64,000 nt of DNA from Rhizobium sp. ARZ01 (GCF_014851675.1 NZ_JACVAE010000001.1:2790001-2854000); one strand, 5' to 3'. Shown: positions 16,951-26,177, counted from the stretch's first letter. Translations and numbers: made by a program. Notes: generated by a model not told the origin, from the sequence alone.

Positions 16951-17748
16951 ATGAACCTGCAATGCGCTCTTCTTGTTTGCTTTGGCGTGTTGGGGGGCAG
17001 CACACCCGGCCAACTTTCTCCCGTTGACGTCGATCTTGAACTGATTCTGGCCGTCGATGTCTCCTACTCAATGGAGATTGATGAACAGCGAATTCAACGC
17101 CAAGGCTATGTGAATGCCTTTCTCCAGCCCGAACTCATCCAGGCTGTCCAGAGCGGACCTCTCGGCAGAATTGCCGTGACATACGTTGAGTGGGGCGGGT
17201 CTGCGGTCCAAATCGTCCCCTGGACACTGATCGACGGCCCCAGCACCGCGCGTCAATTTTCCGAAACACTGCGCCGGCAACCGATGAGGCGGATCTCCTT
17301 CACCTCCATTTCCAACACCCTTGCATTTTCCAGAAAGCTCTTTCAGATCAACCCGGTCCAGGGAATGCGGCGCGTCATCGACATCTCGGGAGACGGACCG
17401 AACAACGCCGGCGTGCCGGCACCCGTCGCCCGCAATTCGACCGTCGCGCAAGGCATCGTGATCGATGGTCTCCCCATCATGCTGATGCGCCCCGACGCCG
17501 CTTCGATTCCGGATCTCGACACCTACTATGAGAATTGTGTGATCGGCGGAGATGGCGCCTTTCTGCTAAAAGTCTCCGACATCGGCCATTTTGAGACTGC
17601 TATCTTCCGCAAGCTCATCGTCGAGATACTGGGGTCGAACGTAAGCGACCTGAAACGGTCTCCTTGGCCGTTGAAACGCGTCGACGACCGCGCGGGCTAC
17701 AATTGTTTTGTCGGCGAGGAAATGCAGGAGCGCCGGATCGGACAATAG
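16951..17748 (+). CDS. DUF1194 (VWA-like) protein
   Basis: 265 residues: short hydrophobic leader, then a von Willebrand A-like fold starting LELILAVDVSYSM (the DxSxS MIDAS motif, about residues 29-41), with RVIDISGDGPNN (about 139-150) and a C-terminal FRKLIVEILG. DUF1194 proteins are predicted periplasmic metal-ion-dependent adhesion-type domains of unknown role. The start is uncertain: the ATG at 16951 lacks a clear RBS and a TTG at 16930 is in frame. Confidence 0.78.
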   Translation: MNLQCALLVCFGVLGGSTPGQLSPVDVDLELILAVDVSYSMEIDEQRIQRQGYVNAFLQPELIQAVQSGPLGRIAVTYVEWGGSAVQIVPWTLIDGPSTARQFSETLRRQPMRRISFTSISNTLAFSRKLFQINPVQGMRRVIDISGDGPNNAGVPAPVARNSTVAQGIVIDGLPIMLMRPDAASIPDLDTYYENCVIGGDGAFLLKVSDIGHFETAIFRKLIVEILGSNVSDLKRSPWPLKRVDDRAGYNCFVGEEMQERRIGQ

Positions 17749-17936
17749 CTTTGTCCTCCCTTCAACGTGCAGACGAGCTTCCCGATGAGCCTCGGAGGTC
17801 AGTGGTGGAGTATCCCTTTCGGCAGCAGCAAGCAAAGAACAAGGGAGCGCAGCACACGCCACGCCCCCTTGAATGTCCTAACCTTCATCCGGCCCGATCC
17901 GCCGGCTTTGCCAACGAGACAAAGAGATCGCGGCGA

Positions 17937-19121
17937 TCACACCTTCACCCAGACCCCGTTCTTCTTCGAGGACTGCACGCAGGCATCGACGAAGACCATG
18001 CCCTTCAGGCCGTCGTCGACGGTCGGGTAGAGCACGGCCGGATCGACCTTCGTGCCCTTGCGCTTCGCATAGATCGCGCGGGCAGCTTCGGTGTAGATGT
18101 TGGCGAAGCCTTCGAGGTAGCCTTCCGGATGCCCCGAGGGAACGCGGCTCACGCGGGCGGCGGCGGCGTCCGAACCGGCACCGTTGCGGGTGATGAGGCG
18201 CTTCGGCTCGCCGAAGGGTGTGTACCACAGGTAGTTCGGATCGGCCTGCACCCATTCGAGCCCGCCCTTGGTGCCGTAGACCCGCACCTTGAGGCCGTTC
18301 TCGTGGCCGGGCGCCACCTGGCTGCACCAGAGCATACCCTTGGCACGCACGCCGTCCTTCTCCGCAAAACGCATCATCACATGGGCGTTGTCGTCGAGCT
18401 TGCGGCCGGGGACGAAGCTGTCGAGGTCGGCGGAAAGCTCCTCCAGTTCGAGGCCGGAAACGAAGCAGCCGAGATTGTAGGCATGGGTACCGATGTCGCC
18501 GGTCGAGCCGCCCGCACCCGACTTCGACGGATCAGTGCGCCAGGCCGCCTGCTTCTGGCCGGTCTGTTCGATGTTCTCCGTCAGCCAGTCCTGCGGATAT
18601 TCCATCTGCACCAGACGGATCTGGCCCAGCACGCCATCCTTCACCATCTGCCGCGCCTGACGGACCATCGGGTAGCCGGTGTAGTTATGGGTGAGCACGA
18701 ACAGCGCGTCGCTCTCGTCGGCAAGCCTCTTCAGCTTCTTCGCGTCGCCGAGCGTGGAGGTCAGCGGCTTGTCGCAGATCACGTGGATGCCGCGCTTCAA
18801 GAACTCCTTCGCCGCCTCGTAGTGCACGTGGTTGGGCGTGACGATGGCGACCGCCTCGATGCCGTTCTTCAGCTTGGCCTCGCGGATCGCCATCTCCTTG
18901 AAGCTGCCGTAGCAGCGGGCCGGATCGAGCCCGAGCTCGCGGCCCGAGGCGATCGATTTCTCCGCCGTAGACGACAGCGCGCCCGCCACGAGTTCATAGT
19001 GATCGTCGAGCCTTGCGGCGATGCGGTGCACCGCGCCGATGAAGGCGCCGGCCCCGCCGCCCACCATGCCGAGCCTGATCCGCCGTTCCCGCGTCTCGCT
19101 CATGCTTCCTTCGATTGCCAT
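17937..19121 (-). CDS. Gfo/Idh/MocA family oxidoreductase
   Basis: 394-residue NAD(P)-dependent sugar or inositol dehydrogenase-like enzyme: Rossmann N-terminus RLGMVGGGAGAFIGAVHR, VTPNHVHYEAAKEFLKRGIHVICDKPLTS with the catalytic lysine in CDKP, and a C-terminal alpha/beta domain with GGSTGDIGTHAYNL. The start at 19121 has AGGAGG directly upstream; the longer frame was rejected. It lies near the TIM-barrel isomerase and sugar ABC transporter genes, suggesting a shared catabolic pathway for an unidentified sugar. Confidence 0.88.
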   Translation of the reverse strand: MAIEGSMSETRERRIRLGMVGGGAGAFIGAVHRIAARLDDHYELVAGALSSTAEKSIASGRELGLDPARCYGSFKEMAIREAKLKNGIEAVAIVTPNHVHYEAAKEFLKRGIHVICDKPLTSTLGDAKKLKRLADESDALFVLTHNYTGYPMVRQARQMVKDGVLGQIRLVQMEYPQDWLTENIEQTGQKQAAWRTDPSKSGAGGSTGDIGTHAYNLGCFVSGLELEELSADLDSFVPGRKLDDNAHVMMRFAEKDGVRAKGMLWCSQVAPGHENGLKVRVYGTKGGLEWVQADPNYLWYTPFGEPKRLITRNGAGSDAAAARVSRVPSGHPEGYLEGFANIYTEAARAIYAKRKGTKVDPAVLYPTVDDGLKGMVFVDACVQSSKKNGVWVKV

Positions 19122-19307
19122 GCTGTTTCCTCCTTGCCTCTCCCCCTCAAGGGGTTGGATCATTTCAAACTTTGTGCCTAGATCGGGCTCCGCCCCCTGG
19201 GAGCCCTCGAATGGAAAGGGAGGCCAGGCTCCTTCGAGACGCTTCAATCATGGAGCAAAGCGCAAGCTCTGTGACCCATCTATATCGCTGCCTGAGAGAA
19301 CGCCTTC

Positions 19308-19943
19308 ATGCCATTGCTCAACCCGCTTCTTGCCCACCCGATCACGACGCCCGACGGCACCGTCATCCGGAACACCGTCTATCTCCGCAACGTCATCGAT
19401 CACCCCAGGATGGAGGTCGGCGACTATTCCTATGCCAGCGACTTCACCTGCCCCGACGACTGGGCCGCAACGCTGGCGCCCTATCTTTTTCCCTTCAGTG
19501 CGGAGAAGCTGGTGATCGGCCGGTTCGTGCAGATCGCCCACGGCGTGCGCTTCATCACCAGTTCGGCGAACCATCCGATGGACGGCTACACGACTTATCC
19601 CTTCCGCGTCTTCGACCTTGCCGGGACCGGCGGCTATGCCGATCTGCCCCACAAGGACACGGTCGTCGGCCACGACGTCTGGATCGGCTACGGCGCGCTG
19701 GTTATGCCTGGCGTCACGATCGGCCCGGGCGCGATCGTCGCCGCCGGCGCGGTCGTCACGCGCGACATTGCTCCCTACACGATCGTCGGCGGCAATCCCG
19801 CGGTCCCCGTTCGCAAGCGTTTCAGCGATGATGTGATTTCCGCCCTCCTCGAACTTGCCTGGTGGGATTGGGACCCTGAGCAGATCGAGCGCAACATCGC
19901 TGCGCTCGAAACTGCCGATCTGGCCGCGCTGCGATCGGCCTGA
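19308..19943 (+). CDS. CatB-related hexapeptide O-acetyltransferase
   Basis: 211-residue left-handed beta-helix acetyltransferase of the Vat/CatB (xenobiotic acetyltransferase) group: [16 protein letters not shown], the catalytic His in [39 protein letters not shown] (given here in part) and the C-terminal [11 protein letters not shown]. Such enzymes acetylate antibiotics, but chromosomal relatives often act on sugars or polysaccharide. It is divergent from the oxidoreductase and ends two bases from the convergent TIM-barrel gene, so it sits inside the sugar cluster; a sugar substrate is therefore plausible. Confidence 0.85.
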   Translation: MPLLNPLLAHPITTPDGTVIRNTVYLRNVIDHPRMEVGDYSYASDFTCPDDWAATLAPYLFPFSAEKLVIGRFVQIAHGVRFITSSANHPMDGYTTYPFRVFDLAGTGGYADLPHKDTVVGHDVWIGYGALVMPGVTIGPGAIVAAGAVVTRDIAPYTIVGGNPAVPVRKRFSDDVISALLELAWWDWDPEQIERNIAALETADLAALRSA

Positions 19944-19945
19944 CG

Positions 19946-20998
19946 TCAGATTCCCAGCATGCGCCGGTTCGCCGCCTGATCCGTGCCCGCATCGGCAAAG
20001 TCGTCGAAGGCTTTCTCCGTGACACGGATGATGTGGTGCTTGACGAATTCGGCGCCCTCGCGCGCGCCGTCCTCGGGATGCTTCAGCGCGCATTCCCATT
20101 CGACCACGGCCCAGCCGGAAAAGTCGTTCGCCGCCATCTTGGAAAAGACCGCGCCGAAATCGACCTGACCGTCGCCGAGCGAGCGGAAGCGCCCGGCCCG
20201 GTTCACCCAGCCCTGGTAGCCGCCATAGACGCCCTGCCGGCCGGTCGGATTGAACTCCGCGTCCTTGACGTGGAACATCCGGATGCGGTCCTTGTAGATG
20301 TCGATGTTGTCGAGATAGTCGAGGCACTGCAGCACGTAGTGTGAGGGGTCGTAGAGCATGCACGCGCGGGCATGGTTGCCGGTGCGCTCCAGAAACATCT
20401 CGTAGGTGATGCCGTCGTGCAGGTCTTCGCCCGGGTGAATCTCGTAGCAGACGTCAACGCCGCAGTCCTCGGCATGGTCGAGGATCGGCTTCCAGCGGCG
20501 GGCAAGCTCGTCAAAGGCGGTCTCGACGAGACCGGCGGGGCGCTGCGGCCACGGATAGACGAAGGGCCAGGCGAGCGCGCCGGAGAACGTCGCGTGCGCA
20601 CCGATGCCGAGGTTCTTTGACGCCGTCAGTGCCATCTTCACTTGATTGACGGCCCATTCCTGTCGCGCCTTCGGATTGCCGCGCACCTCGGGGGCGGCAA
20701 AGCCGTCAAAGGCTTCGTCATAGGCCGGATGCACGGCGACGAGTTGGCCCTGTAGATGTGTGGAAAGCTCGGTGACCTCGACGCCGTTCTCGCGCGCCTT
20801 GCCTTTAAAATCGTCGCAGTAGGTTTTGGATTCGGCGGCCTTCTTCAGGTCGATCAGCCGGCCGTCCCAGCTTGGTACCTGAACGCCCTTGTAGCCGATG
20901 TCGGCCGCCCATTTGGTAATCGAGTCCCACGAGTTGAACGGTGCCGCGTCGCCGGCAAACTGGGCGAGAAACAGTGCCGGTCCCTTGATCGTCTTCAT
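19946..20998 (-). CDS. Sugar phosphate isomerase/epimerase (TIM barrel)
   Basis: 350-residue AP endonuclease 2-like TIM barrel protein. Likely metal ligands are seen in CYEIHPGED, YDPSHY, HVKDAEF and VVEWEC. Homologues act in inositol or rare sugar catabolism next to Gfo/Idh/MocA dehydrogenases and ribose-type ABC transporters, as here. It is preceded by its own LacI-type operator (21099-21112). A hairpin separates it from the transporter genes, so it probably has a separate promoter. The substrate is unknown. Confidence 0.85.
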   Translation of the reverse strand: MKTIKGPALFLAQFAGDAAPFNSWDSITKWAADIGYKGVQVPSWDGRLIDLKKAAESKTYCDDFKGKARENGVEVTELSTHLQGQLVAVHPAYDEAFDGFAAPEVRGNPKARQEWAVNQVKMALTASKNLGIGAHATFSGALAWPFVYPWPQRPAGLVETAFDELARRWKPILDHAEDCGVDVCYEIHPGEDLHDGITYEMFLERTGNHARACMLYDPSHYVLQCLDYLDNIDIYKDRIRMFHVKDAEFNPTGRQGVYGGYQGWVNRAGRFRSLGDGQVDFGAVFSKMAANDFSGWAVVEWECALKHPEDGAREGAEFVKHHIIRVTEKAFDDFADAGTDQAANRRMLGI

Positions 20999-21098
20999 TG
21001 AATGCTTCCTCCCATCGCACGCGTCGCCTTACGGCCGCGTCATTATTTCAATGCCAATTCAAGTGTCGCGGGCGCGATTTCGCCCGAAGCCAGGGCAT

Positions 21099-21112
21099 CT
21101 GCAACGTTGCAG
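21099..21112. promoter_or_regulatory. LacI-type operator upstream of the TIM-barrel gene
   Basis: CTGCAACGTTGCAG, an exact 14-bp copy of the palindrome before bglA, 101 bp upstream of the start of the TIM-barrel gene. The same LacI-family protein probably binds both. Confidence 0.6.
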
Positions 21113-21182
21113 GCGCCAAGCTATTGATGTTTTCGCCCACGGGCAATGGCCCGCTTGTGTGGAAAATTCAGGCCGAGGAATG

Positions 21183-21215
21183 GTTTCGCCCGGGACCTAA
21201 CGGCCCGGGCGAAAC
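21183..21215 (-). terminator. Strong hairpin after the sugar-binding protein gene
   Basis: Perfect 12-bp inverted repeat, GTTTCGCCCGGG/CCCGGGCGAAAC, 9-base loop, 15 bases past the stop of the binding-protein gene. No T tract follows, so it may act as terminator or as mRNA 3' stabiliser. Confidence 0.65.
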
Positions 21216-21229
21216 GATGCTGTTTGAAA

Positions 21230-22180
21230 TCAGAACGGCGATTCCGGGAAATAGTAGTCCTTGGCGTTGTCCTTGGTGACGAGCGTCGCGTCGATCGTGT
21301 AGACGCCGCGCACCGGCACCTGGCCGTAGAAGTTGGCGGCCGTCATTTCGAGCGCTGTGCCAACCATTGCCGGCGGATAGAGAACATCGACCGGGATCAT
21401 CTTGTCGCCGTCCATGACCTTCTTGATCATGTCCTTCGAGCCGGCGCCGGCGACGACATACTGGATGTCGGTACGCTTGGCCTGCTCGATCGCCTGCAGT
21501 ACGCCGACGGCCATGTCGTCGTCCTGGCACCAGACCACGTCGATCTTCGGGTACTTGGTCAGGTAGTCCTGCATGACCTTGAAGGCGTCGTCGCGGTTCC
21601 AGTTGCCGTACTGGCGGTCGAGAACCTTGACGTTCGAGCCCTCGATGCCCTTGTCGAAACCGTCCTGGCGCTGCTGATCGATCGGAATCGGCAGGCCGCG
21701 GATGACGACGACTTCGGCGTCCGGCGTCGTTGCCTTGATGTACTCGCCGGCGGTCTGACCAAGCGCCGGATTGTTGCCGGCGACATAGAGATCGCGCACC
21801 GAATTGTCATTCACCGAGGGAGCGCGGTCGACGAGCGCGACGAACGTGCCCTTGCCCTTCACTTCCTTGATGGCGTTGACGAGTGGATCGGGATCGGTCG
21901 GCAGGATGACGAGCGCGTCGATGCCCTGCGTCTCGAGGTCCTGCACCGCGTTTGCCTGGCTTGCCGGATCCGGCGAGGTCTTGACGATGACGTTCAGGCC
22001 CGGGTGCTTCTCCATCAGTTGCTTGGCGACACGCTCGGCATGGAAGACGACGCCAGCGGTCCAGCCGTGGTCGGCGGCCGGGATCGACACGCCGATCGTG
22101 ACGTTCTTGTCCTGTGCGTGGCCGATGCCGCCAAAGGCAGCAACGGCTGCAACTGTCAGGCCCAGTAGTTTCTTGCGCAT
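21230..22180 (-). CDS. Sugar ABC transporter, periplasmic binding protein
   Basis: 316-residue ribose-type (CUT2) solute-binding protein. Signal peptide MRKKLLGLTVAAVAAFGGIGHA, then KNVTIGVSIPAADHGWTAGV, DALVILPTDPDPL, VWCQDDDMAVGVLQAIE and VDVLYPPAMVG. It would deliver a monosaccharide or polyol to the permease encoded upstream. It is the last gene of an ATPase-permease-binding protein set; a good GGGAGG RBS precedes it. Confidence 0.9.
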   Translation of the reverse strand: MRKKLLGLTVAAVAAFGGIGHAQDKNVTIGVSIPAADHGWTAGVVFHAERVAKQLMEKHPGLNVIVKTSPDPASQANAVQDLETQGIDALVILPTDPDPLVNAIKEVKGKGTFVALVDRAPSVNDNSVRDLYVAGNNPALGQTAGEYIKATTPDAEVVVIRGLPIPIDQQRQDGFDKGIEGSNVKVLDRQYGNWNRDDAFKVMQDYLTKYPKIDVVWCQDDDMAVGVLQAIEQAKRTDIQYVVAGAGSKDMIKKVMDGDKMIPVDVLYPPAMVGTALEMTAANFYGQVPVRGVYTIDATLVTKDNAKDYYFPESPF

Positions 22181-22214
22181 TAGGTTCCTCCCAAAATCAG
22201 GTCAGACTTCCATT

Positions 22215-22237
22215 GCCGGGAGACCTGTAAGCCCGGC
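22215..22237 (-). other. Intercistronic hairpin between permease and binding-protein genes
   Basis: GCCGGG/CCCGGC stem with an 11-base loop in the 114-base gap, which suggests separate tuning of binding-protein expression. Confidence 0.4.
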
Positions 22238-22294
22238 GTTCCTTCCTCACAATTCCGGCAAACGTGCTTCGCGCCCTTGCCGGATTGCCTGGTC

Positions 22295-23305
22295 CTACGC
22301 TTTGCGCACCAGCGAGCGCTGGACGAGCATGGCAATGATGATGATCGCCCCCTGGATGGCGCCGATCAGGTATTCGCTGATGAAATTGGACAGCAGCATG
22401 ATGTTGCCGACCAGTTCGAGAATGAAGGCGCCGCAGATGGTGCCCCATACACGGCCCGCGCCGCCTTTAAGCGCCGTGCCGCCGACGACGACCGCGGTGA
22501 TCGCCTGCAACTCCCACAAAATACCTGTCGTGGCCGAGGTGGAGCCGAGGCGCGGCACGTAGAGCAACACGGCGACGGCGACACACAGGCCCTGGATGAC
22601 GAAGGCGATGGTGCGCACGCGATTGACCGCGATACCGGAATATCGCGCGACGTCGCTGTTGGAGCCGACGGCGACGACATGCCGGCCATAGCGGGTGCGG
22701 TAGAGGATGAAGGCGGCAATCGACGTTACAGCAAGGATGACGACGATCGGCACCGGCACGCCAAGGATCGAACCGAAATAGGCGGGCCGGTACATTTCCT
22801 GCAGCTGCGGCTCCTTCAGCGTGATCGCCCCGCCCTGCGAAAGCCAGGTCGTCAGGCCGCGATAGATGCCCATCGTGCCAAGCGTGGCAATGAAGGGCTC
22901 GATCTTGCCGACGGTGGTGATCAGGCCATTGGCCAGCCCGCAGGCGGCACCGGTGACGACGGTGAAGACAATCGCGGCCGTCAGCATCAGGGCAGGGTCG
23001 GCGATCACGCCGGAGTTCATGAACAGGATCATCAGGCTGGCGACGAACGCCACCATCGCGCCGACGGAAAGGTCGAGGTCGCCCGCAGAGATGACGAAGG
23101 TCGCGCCGACCGCGATGATGGCGATGAAGGCGCTGCGGGTGGCGACATTGGCGAGGTTGTTGATGCCGATGAAGTTCGGGTTGACCAAGGCTCCGACGAT
23201 CAGGAGCAGGGCCAGCGCCGCAAAGGGAGCAACGGCTCTCAGGTCCACGTCCCGCCAGCTGCGGCGGCGGATGCCGTCCTGGCTGCTTTCCTCGTTTACG
23301 CTCAT
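22295..23305 (-). CDS. Sugar ABC transporter permease (RbsC-like)
   Basis: 336-residue inner-membrane permease of the CUT2 family with about ten hydrophobic segments. Typical stretches: NLANVATRSAFIAIIAVGATFVI, GDLDLSVGAMVAF and GIAVNRVRTIAFVIQGLC (given in part). The start at 23305 follows GGGAGG. It is cotranscribed with the ATPase gene. Confidence 0.9.
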   Translation of the reverse strand: MSVNEESSQDGIRRRSWRDVDLRAVAPFAALALLLIVGALVNPNFIGINNLANVATRSAFIAIIAVGATFVISAGDLDLSVGAMVAFVASLMILFMNSGVIADPALMLTAAIVFTVVTGAACGLANGLITTVGKIEPFIATLGTMGIYRGLTTWLSQGGAITLKEPQLQEMYRPAYFGSILGVPVPIVVILAVTSIAAFILYRTRYGRHVVAVGSNSDVARYSGIAVNRVRTIAFVIQGLCVAVAVLLYVPRLGSTSATTGILWELQAITAVVVGGTALKGGAGRVWGTICGAFILELVGNIMLLSNFISEYLIGAIQGAIIIIAMLVQRSLVRKA

Positions 23306-23368
23306 GTCCAAGTCCAACCTCCCGTCCCGCACAAGCGGGGATTATCTTTTGCGGCCGATGGCGCAGCC

Positions 23369-24895
23369 TCAGGCCGCCGCCTTCTTCTTCAGGCCTGCGG
23401 AATAGCGCATGATCTCGTGCTCGGAGATCTCGTCGCCTTCGAGGATGCCGACGATCTGGCCTTCGCGCATCACCGCCACGCGCGTGCAGAGCCCGATGAT
23501 CTCGGGCATCTCCGACGACACGACGACGATCGAGCGGCCGTCGCGCGCGAGTGCGGAGATGAAGTGATAGATCTGCTGCTTGGTGCCGACGTCGATGCCG
23601 CGTGTCGGCTCGTCGATGATGATGATCTGCGGATCGGTCTCCATGACCTTGGCAAGCAGCAGCTTCTGCTGGTTGCCGCCGGACATCCGCCGCGCCACGA
23701 CATTGGGATCGCGCACCCGGATGTCGAAGCGCCGCCTGGCCTTCGCCAGGGCCGCGGTTTCGCTCGCCGGATCGAGGTAGCCAAGCCTGGTATGGCGCTC
23801 CAGCGACTGCAGCGTCAGGTTCGCCTTCATGCCGGCGTTCAGGAGAAGGCCCTTGGACTTGCGGTCCTTCGTCATGTAGGCGAGGCCATTCCTGTTCGCC
23901 GCGTGCACGTCGCCGGACTGCAGGGACTGCCCCGCAGCGAAGACGTCGCCGGAAAGGCGCGGCCGAAGGCCGACGATCGCCTCCATCAGTTCCGTCCGGC
24001 CCGACCCGATCAGGCCGGAGAAGCCGAGGATTTCGCCCTTGCGAACCTCGAAGCTCGCATTGCGGACATAACCGGTGGACACCGCATCCACCCGCAGCAG
24101 GACTTCCTCGTCCACGTCCGGCTCGGTCTTGGCCGGATAGAGGCTGGAAAGTTCGCGGCCGACCATCAGCTGCGCGATCGCCTCGCCATCGAGGATTGCC
24201 GTCGGCGAGGTCTTGATCCACTGGCCGTCCCGCAGCACGGTGACGCGGTCGGTCAGCTCCATCACCTCGTCGAGCTTGTGGGAGACGAACACGAAGCTCG
24301 TGCCCTTCTCGCGCAGCTTGCGCACCTGGCGAAACAGGAAGTTCGTCTCCTCGCGCGACAGCACCGCCGTCGGCTCGTCCATGAAGATGATGCGCGCATC
24401 CCGGCTGATCGCCTTGGCGATCTCGACCATCTGTTTTTCGGCGATCGACAGCGAGCCGATCCTCGCGTTCTCGTCGACATGCGAGCCGAGCAGATCGAGG
24501 ACGCGGCGCGTCTCCGCGCGCATGAACTTGCGGTCGAGCACCCCGAATCTCGTCACCTCGCGGCCGAGAAACAGGCTCTCGGTGACCGTCAGGTGTTCTG
24601 CCAGATTGAATTCCTGATGGATGATGACGATGCCGAGCGCTTCGGCGGCACCGTTCGGCGGCAGCTTCACAGCCTGGCCGTCAAGGAGGATCTCGCCCGA
24701 GGTGGGCTGCTCGAAGCCGGAGAGGATCTTCACAAGCGTCGACTTGCCGGCGCCGTTCTCGCCCATCAGCGCATGGATCTCGCCCTGGCGCAGCTCGAAG
24801 TCGACGCTGAACAGCACCTGCACACCACTGAAGGACTTGCTGATGCGCCGTGCGGACAAGACGACAGGAGCCCCGTCGGCAGCATCCGAAATCAT
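23369..24895 (-). CDS. Sugar ABC transporter ATPase (RbsA-like)
   Basis: 508 residues with two nucleotide-binding domains, as usual for CUT2 transporters. First domain: Walker A GENGAGKST, signature LSIAEKQMVEIAKA, Walker B IIFMDEPT. Second: degenerate Walker A GLIGSGRTE, signature MSGGNQQK, IIIIDEPTRGID. The start at 24895 follows GGGAGGG. It is the first gene of the transporter operon, divergent from lacI, with the two operators in between. The much longer upstream frame is not coding. Confidence 0.92.
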   Translation of the reverse strand: MISDAADGAPVVLSARRISKSFSGVQVLFSVDFELRQGEIHALMGENGAGKSTLVKILSGFEQPTSGEILLDGQAVKLPPNGAAEALGIVIIHQEFNLAEHLTVTESLFLGREVTRFGVLDRKFMRAETRRVLDLLGSHVDENARIGSLSIAEKQMVEIAKAISRDARIIFMDEPTAVLSREETNFLFRQVRKLREKGTSFVFVSHKLDEVMELTDRVTVLRDGQWIKTSPTAILDGEAIAQLMVGRELSSLYPAKTEPDVDEEVLLRVDAVSTGYVRNASFEVRKGEILGFSGLIGSGRTELMEAIVGLRPRLSGDVFAAGQSLQSGDVHAANRNGLAYMTKDRKSKGLLLNAGMKANLTLQSLERHTRLGYLDPASETAALAKARRRFDIRVRDPNVVARRMSGGNQQKLLLAKVMETDPQIIIIDEPTRGIDVGTKQQIYHFISALARDGRSIVVVSSEMPEIIGLCTRVAVMREGQIVGILEGDEISEHEIMRYSAGLKKKAAA

Positions 24896-24934
24896 GAAAC
24901 CCTCCCGTGCGGCTCTCCCCACCGCTTGTAGACG

Positions 24935-24972
24935 ATGTAAACCTTTACATCGGCAAATGTAAAGGTTTACAT
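24935..24972. promoter_or_regulatory. Paired mirror-image LacI operators
   Basis: ATGTAAACCTTTACAT (24935-24950) and its exact reverse complement ATGTAAAGGTTTACAT (24957-24972) flank a six-base CGGCAA. Each is a near-palindrome, and the centres are 22 bp apart, about two helical turns, so two dimers on one face or a tetramer could bind. The pair sits between the divergent transporter operon and lacI and would control both. Confidence 0.75.
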
Positions 24973-25064
24973 TGCCGGTTGTCCGGATATTTTTGCGTGG
25001 CGCGGTTTGACCGCTGGACAAGTCTGTGTAGTGTCGCCCGCAAATCAGCCCGAGGCAGAACGCA

Positions 25065-26096
25065 GTGTCGAATTCCTCTCCCGCAACCATCGAAGACGTC
25101 GCGCGGATCGCCGAAGTGTCGATCGCGACGGTCTCGCGGGCGATCCACACTCCGGAAAAGGTGGCAAAATCGACGCGGCTGAAGGTGGACCAGGCGATTG
25201 CGATCACCGGCTACACCACCAACGCAATGGCCCGCAGCCTCAGGCTCGGCCGGTCGAACATGATCCTCGTGGTGGCGCCCGACATCGGCGACCCGAACTT
25301 TTCCAACATCCTCGTCGGCCTGGAAAACGAGGCGCGCGCGCACGGCTATGGCGTGTTGATCGGCCACACGCAGAACGAGCCGCAGCGCGGGCTGGAATAC
25401 CTGAAGTTCCTCAATTCCAACCAGGCGGCCGGGCTGATCCTGTTCACCGGCATCCTGCCCTTCGGCCATCAGGCGATGACGGCGCGCCTGCCGCCCTGCG
25501 TCGGCGTGTTCGAGCCGGTCTTCAACGGCGGCATTCCCTATGTCGGCGTCGACGACGTGGAGGGTGCGCGCAAAGCGGTTGATCTTCTGATCGCCGAAGG
25601 CCACCGCAAGATCGCCTTCATCGGGGATTCGCGCACGAAGCTCGCCCACAACCGGCGCCGCGCCGGCTACGAAGCCGGCCTCGATGCGGCGGGCGTTTCC
25701 AGGCAGGGACGGATCGTGCAGGAAGGCGACGGCACGATCGAAAGCGGCCGGCTGGCGCTCGAACAGCTTTTCATGCGCGACGACCTGCCGACGGCCTTCA
25801 TGTGCGTCAACGACCAGACCGCGCTCGGCGTCATGATCGGCCTGAAGGCGCGCGGCTACGACATCCCCCGCGACTTCTCCGTCACCGGCTTCGACGACAT
25901 TCCGCAGGCGAGCTTCATGACGCCGTCGCTGACGACGATCCGCCAGCCGCGCACGGCGATCGGCAAGAGCGCCATGGCGCTGCTGCTGGAGATGCTGTCT
26001 GATGGCACCCCGGCCGAGACGGAAATCCTGCTCCGGCCGGACCTCGTAGTGCGCAACTCCGTCGCGGCGCCGTCAAGGCTGTGGAAGAAGCGCTGA
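25065..26096 (+). CDS. LacI-family transcriptional repressor
   Basis: 343 residues: HTH TIEDVARIAEVSIATVSRAIHTPEKV (given in part by position 8-33), hinge ITGYTTNAMARSLRLGRS, and a sugar-binding-type effector domain ending VTGFDDIPQASFMTPSLTTIRQP (given in part). The start is a GTG at 25065 after CGAGGCAG. It is divergent from the ribose-type transporter operon and presumably represses it and itself through the paired operators. Confidence 0.9.
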   Translation: MSNSSPATIEDVARIAEVSIATVSRAIHTPEKVAKSTRLKVDQAIAITGYTTNAMARSLRLGRSNMILVVAPDIGDPNFSNILVGLENEARAHGYGVLIGHTQNEPQRGLEYLKFLNSNQAAGLILFTGILPFGHQAMTARLPPCVGVFEPVFNGGIPYVGVDDVEGARKAVDLLIAEGHRKIAFIGDSRTKLAHNRRRAGYEAGLDAAGVSRQGRIVQEGDGTIESGRLALEQLFMRDDLPTAFMCVNDQTALGVMIGLKARGYDIPRDFSVTGFDDIPQASFMTPSLTTIRQPRTAIGKSAMALLLEMLSDGTPAETEILLRPDLVVRNSVAAPSRLWKKR

Positions 26097-26177
26097 CGCT
26101 CGAACCGCCGCCACCAAACCAATCCCGCCACCATCGATTTTAAAGACAGTACTCCAACGGCTGCGCTTTGTAGCGAC

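Noticed and set aside
22277..24931. 884-codon plus-strand ORF opposite the sugar transporter genes
   Set aside because: Antisense to three well-supported genes; its translation is rich in Asp, Arg, His and Gly, as expected from the reverse of GC-rich coding DNA.
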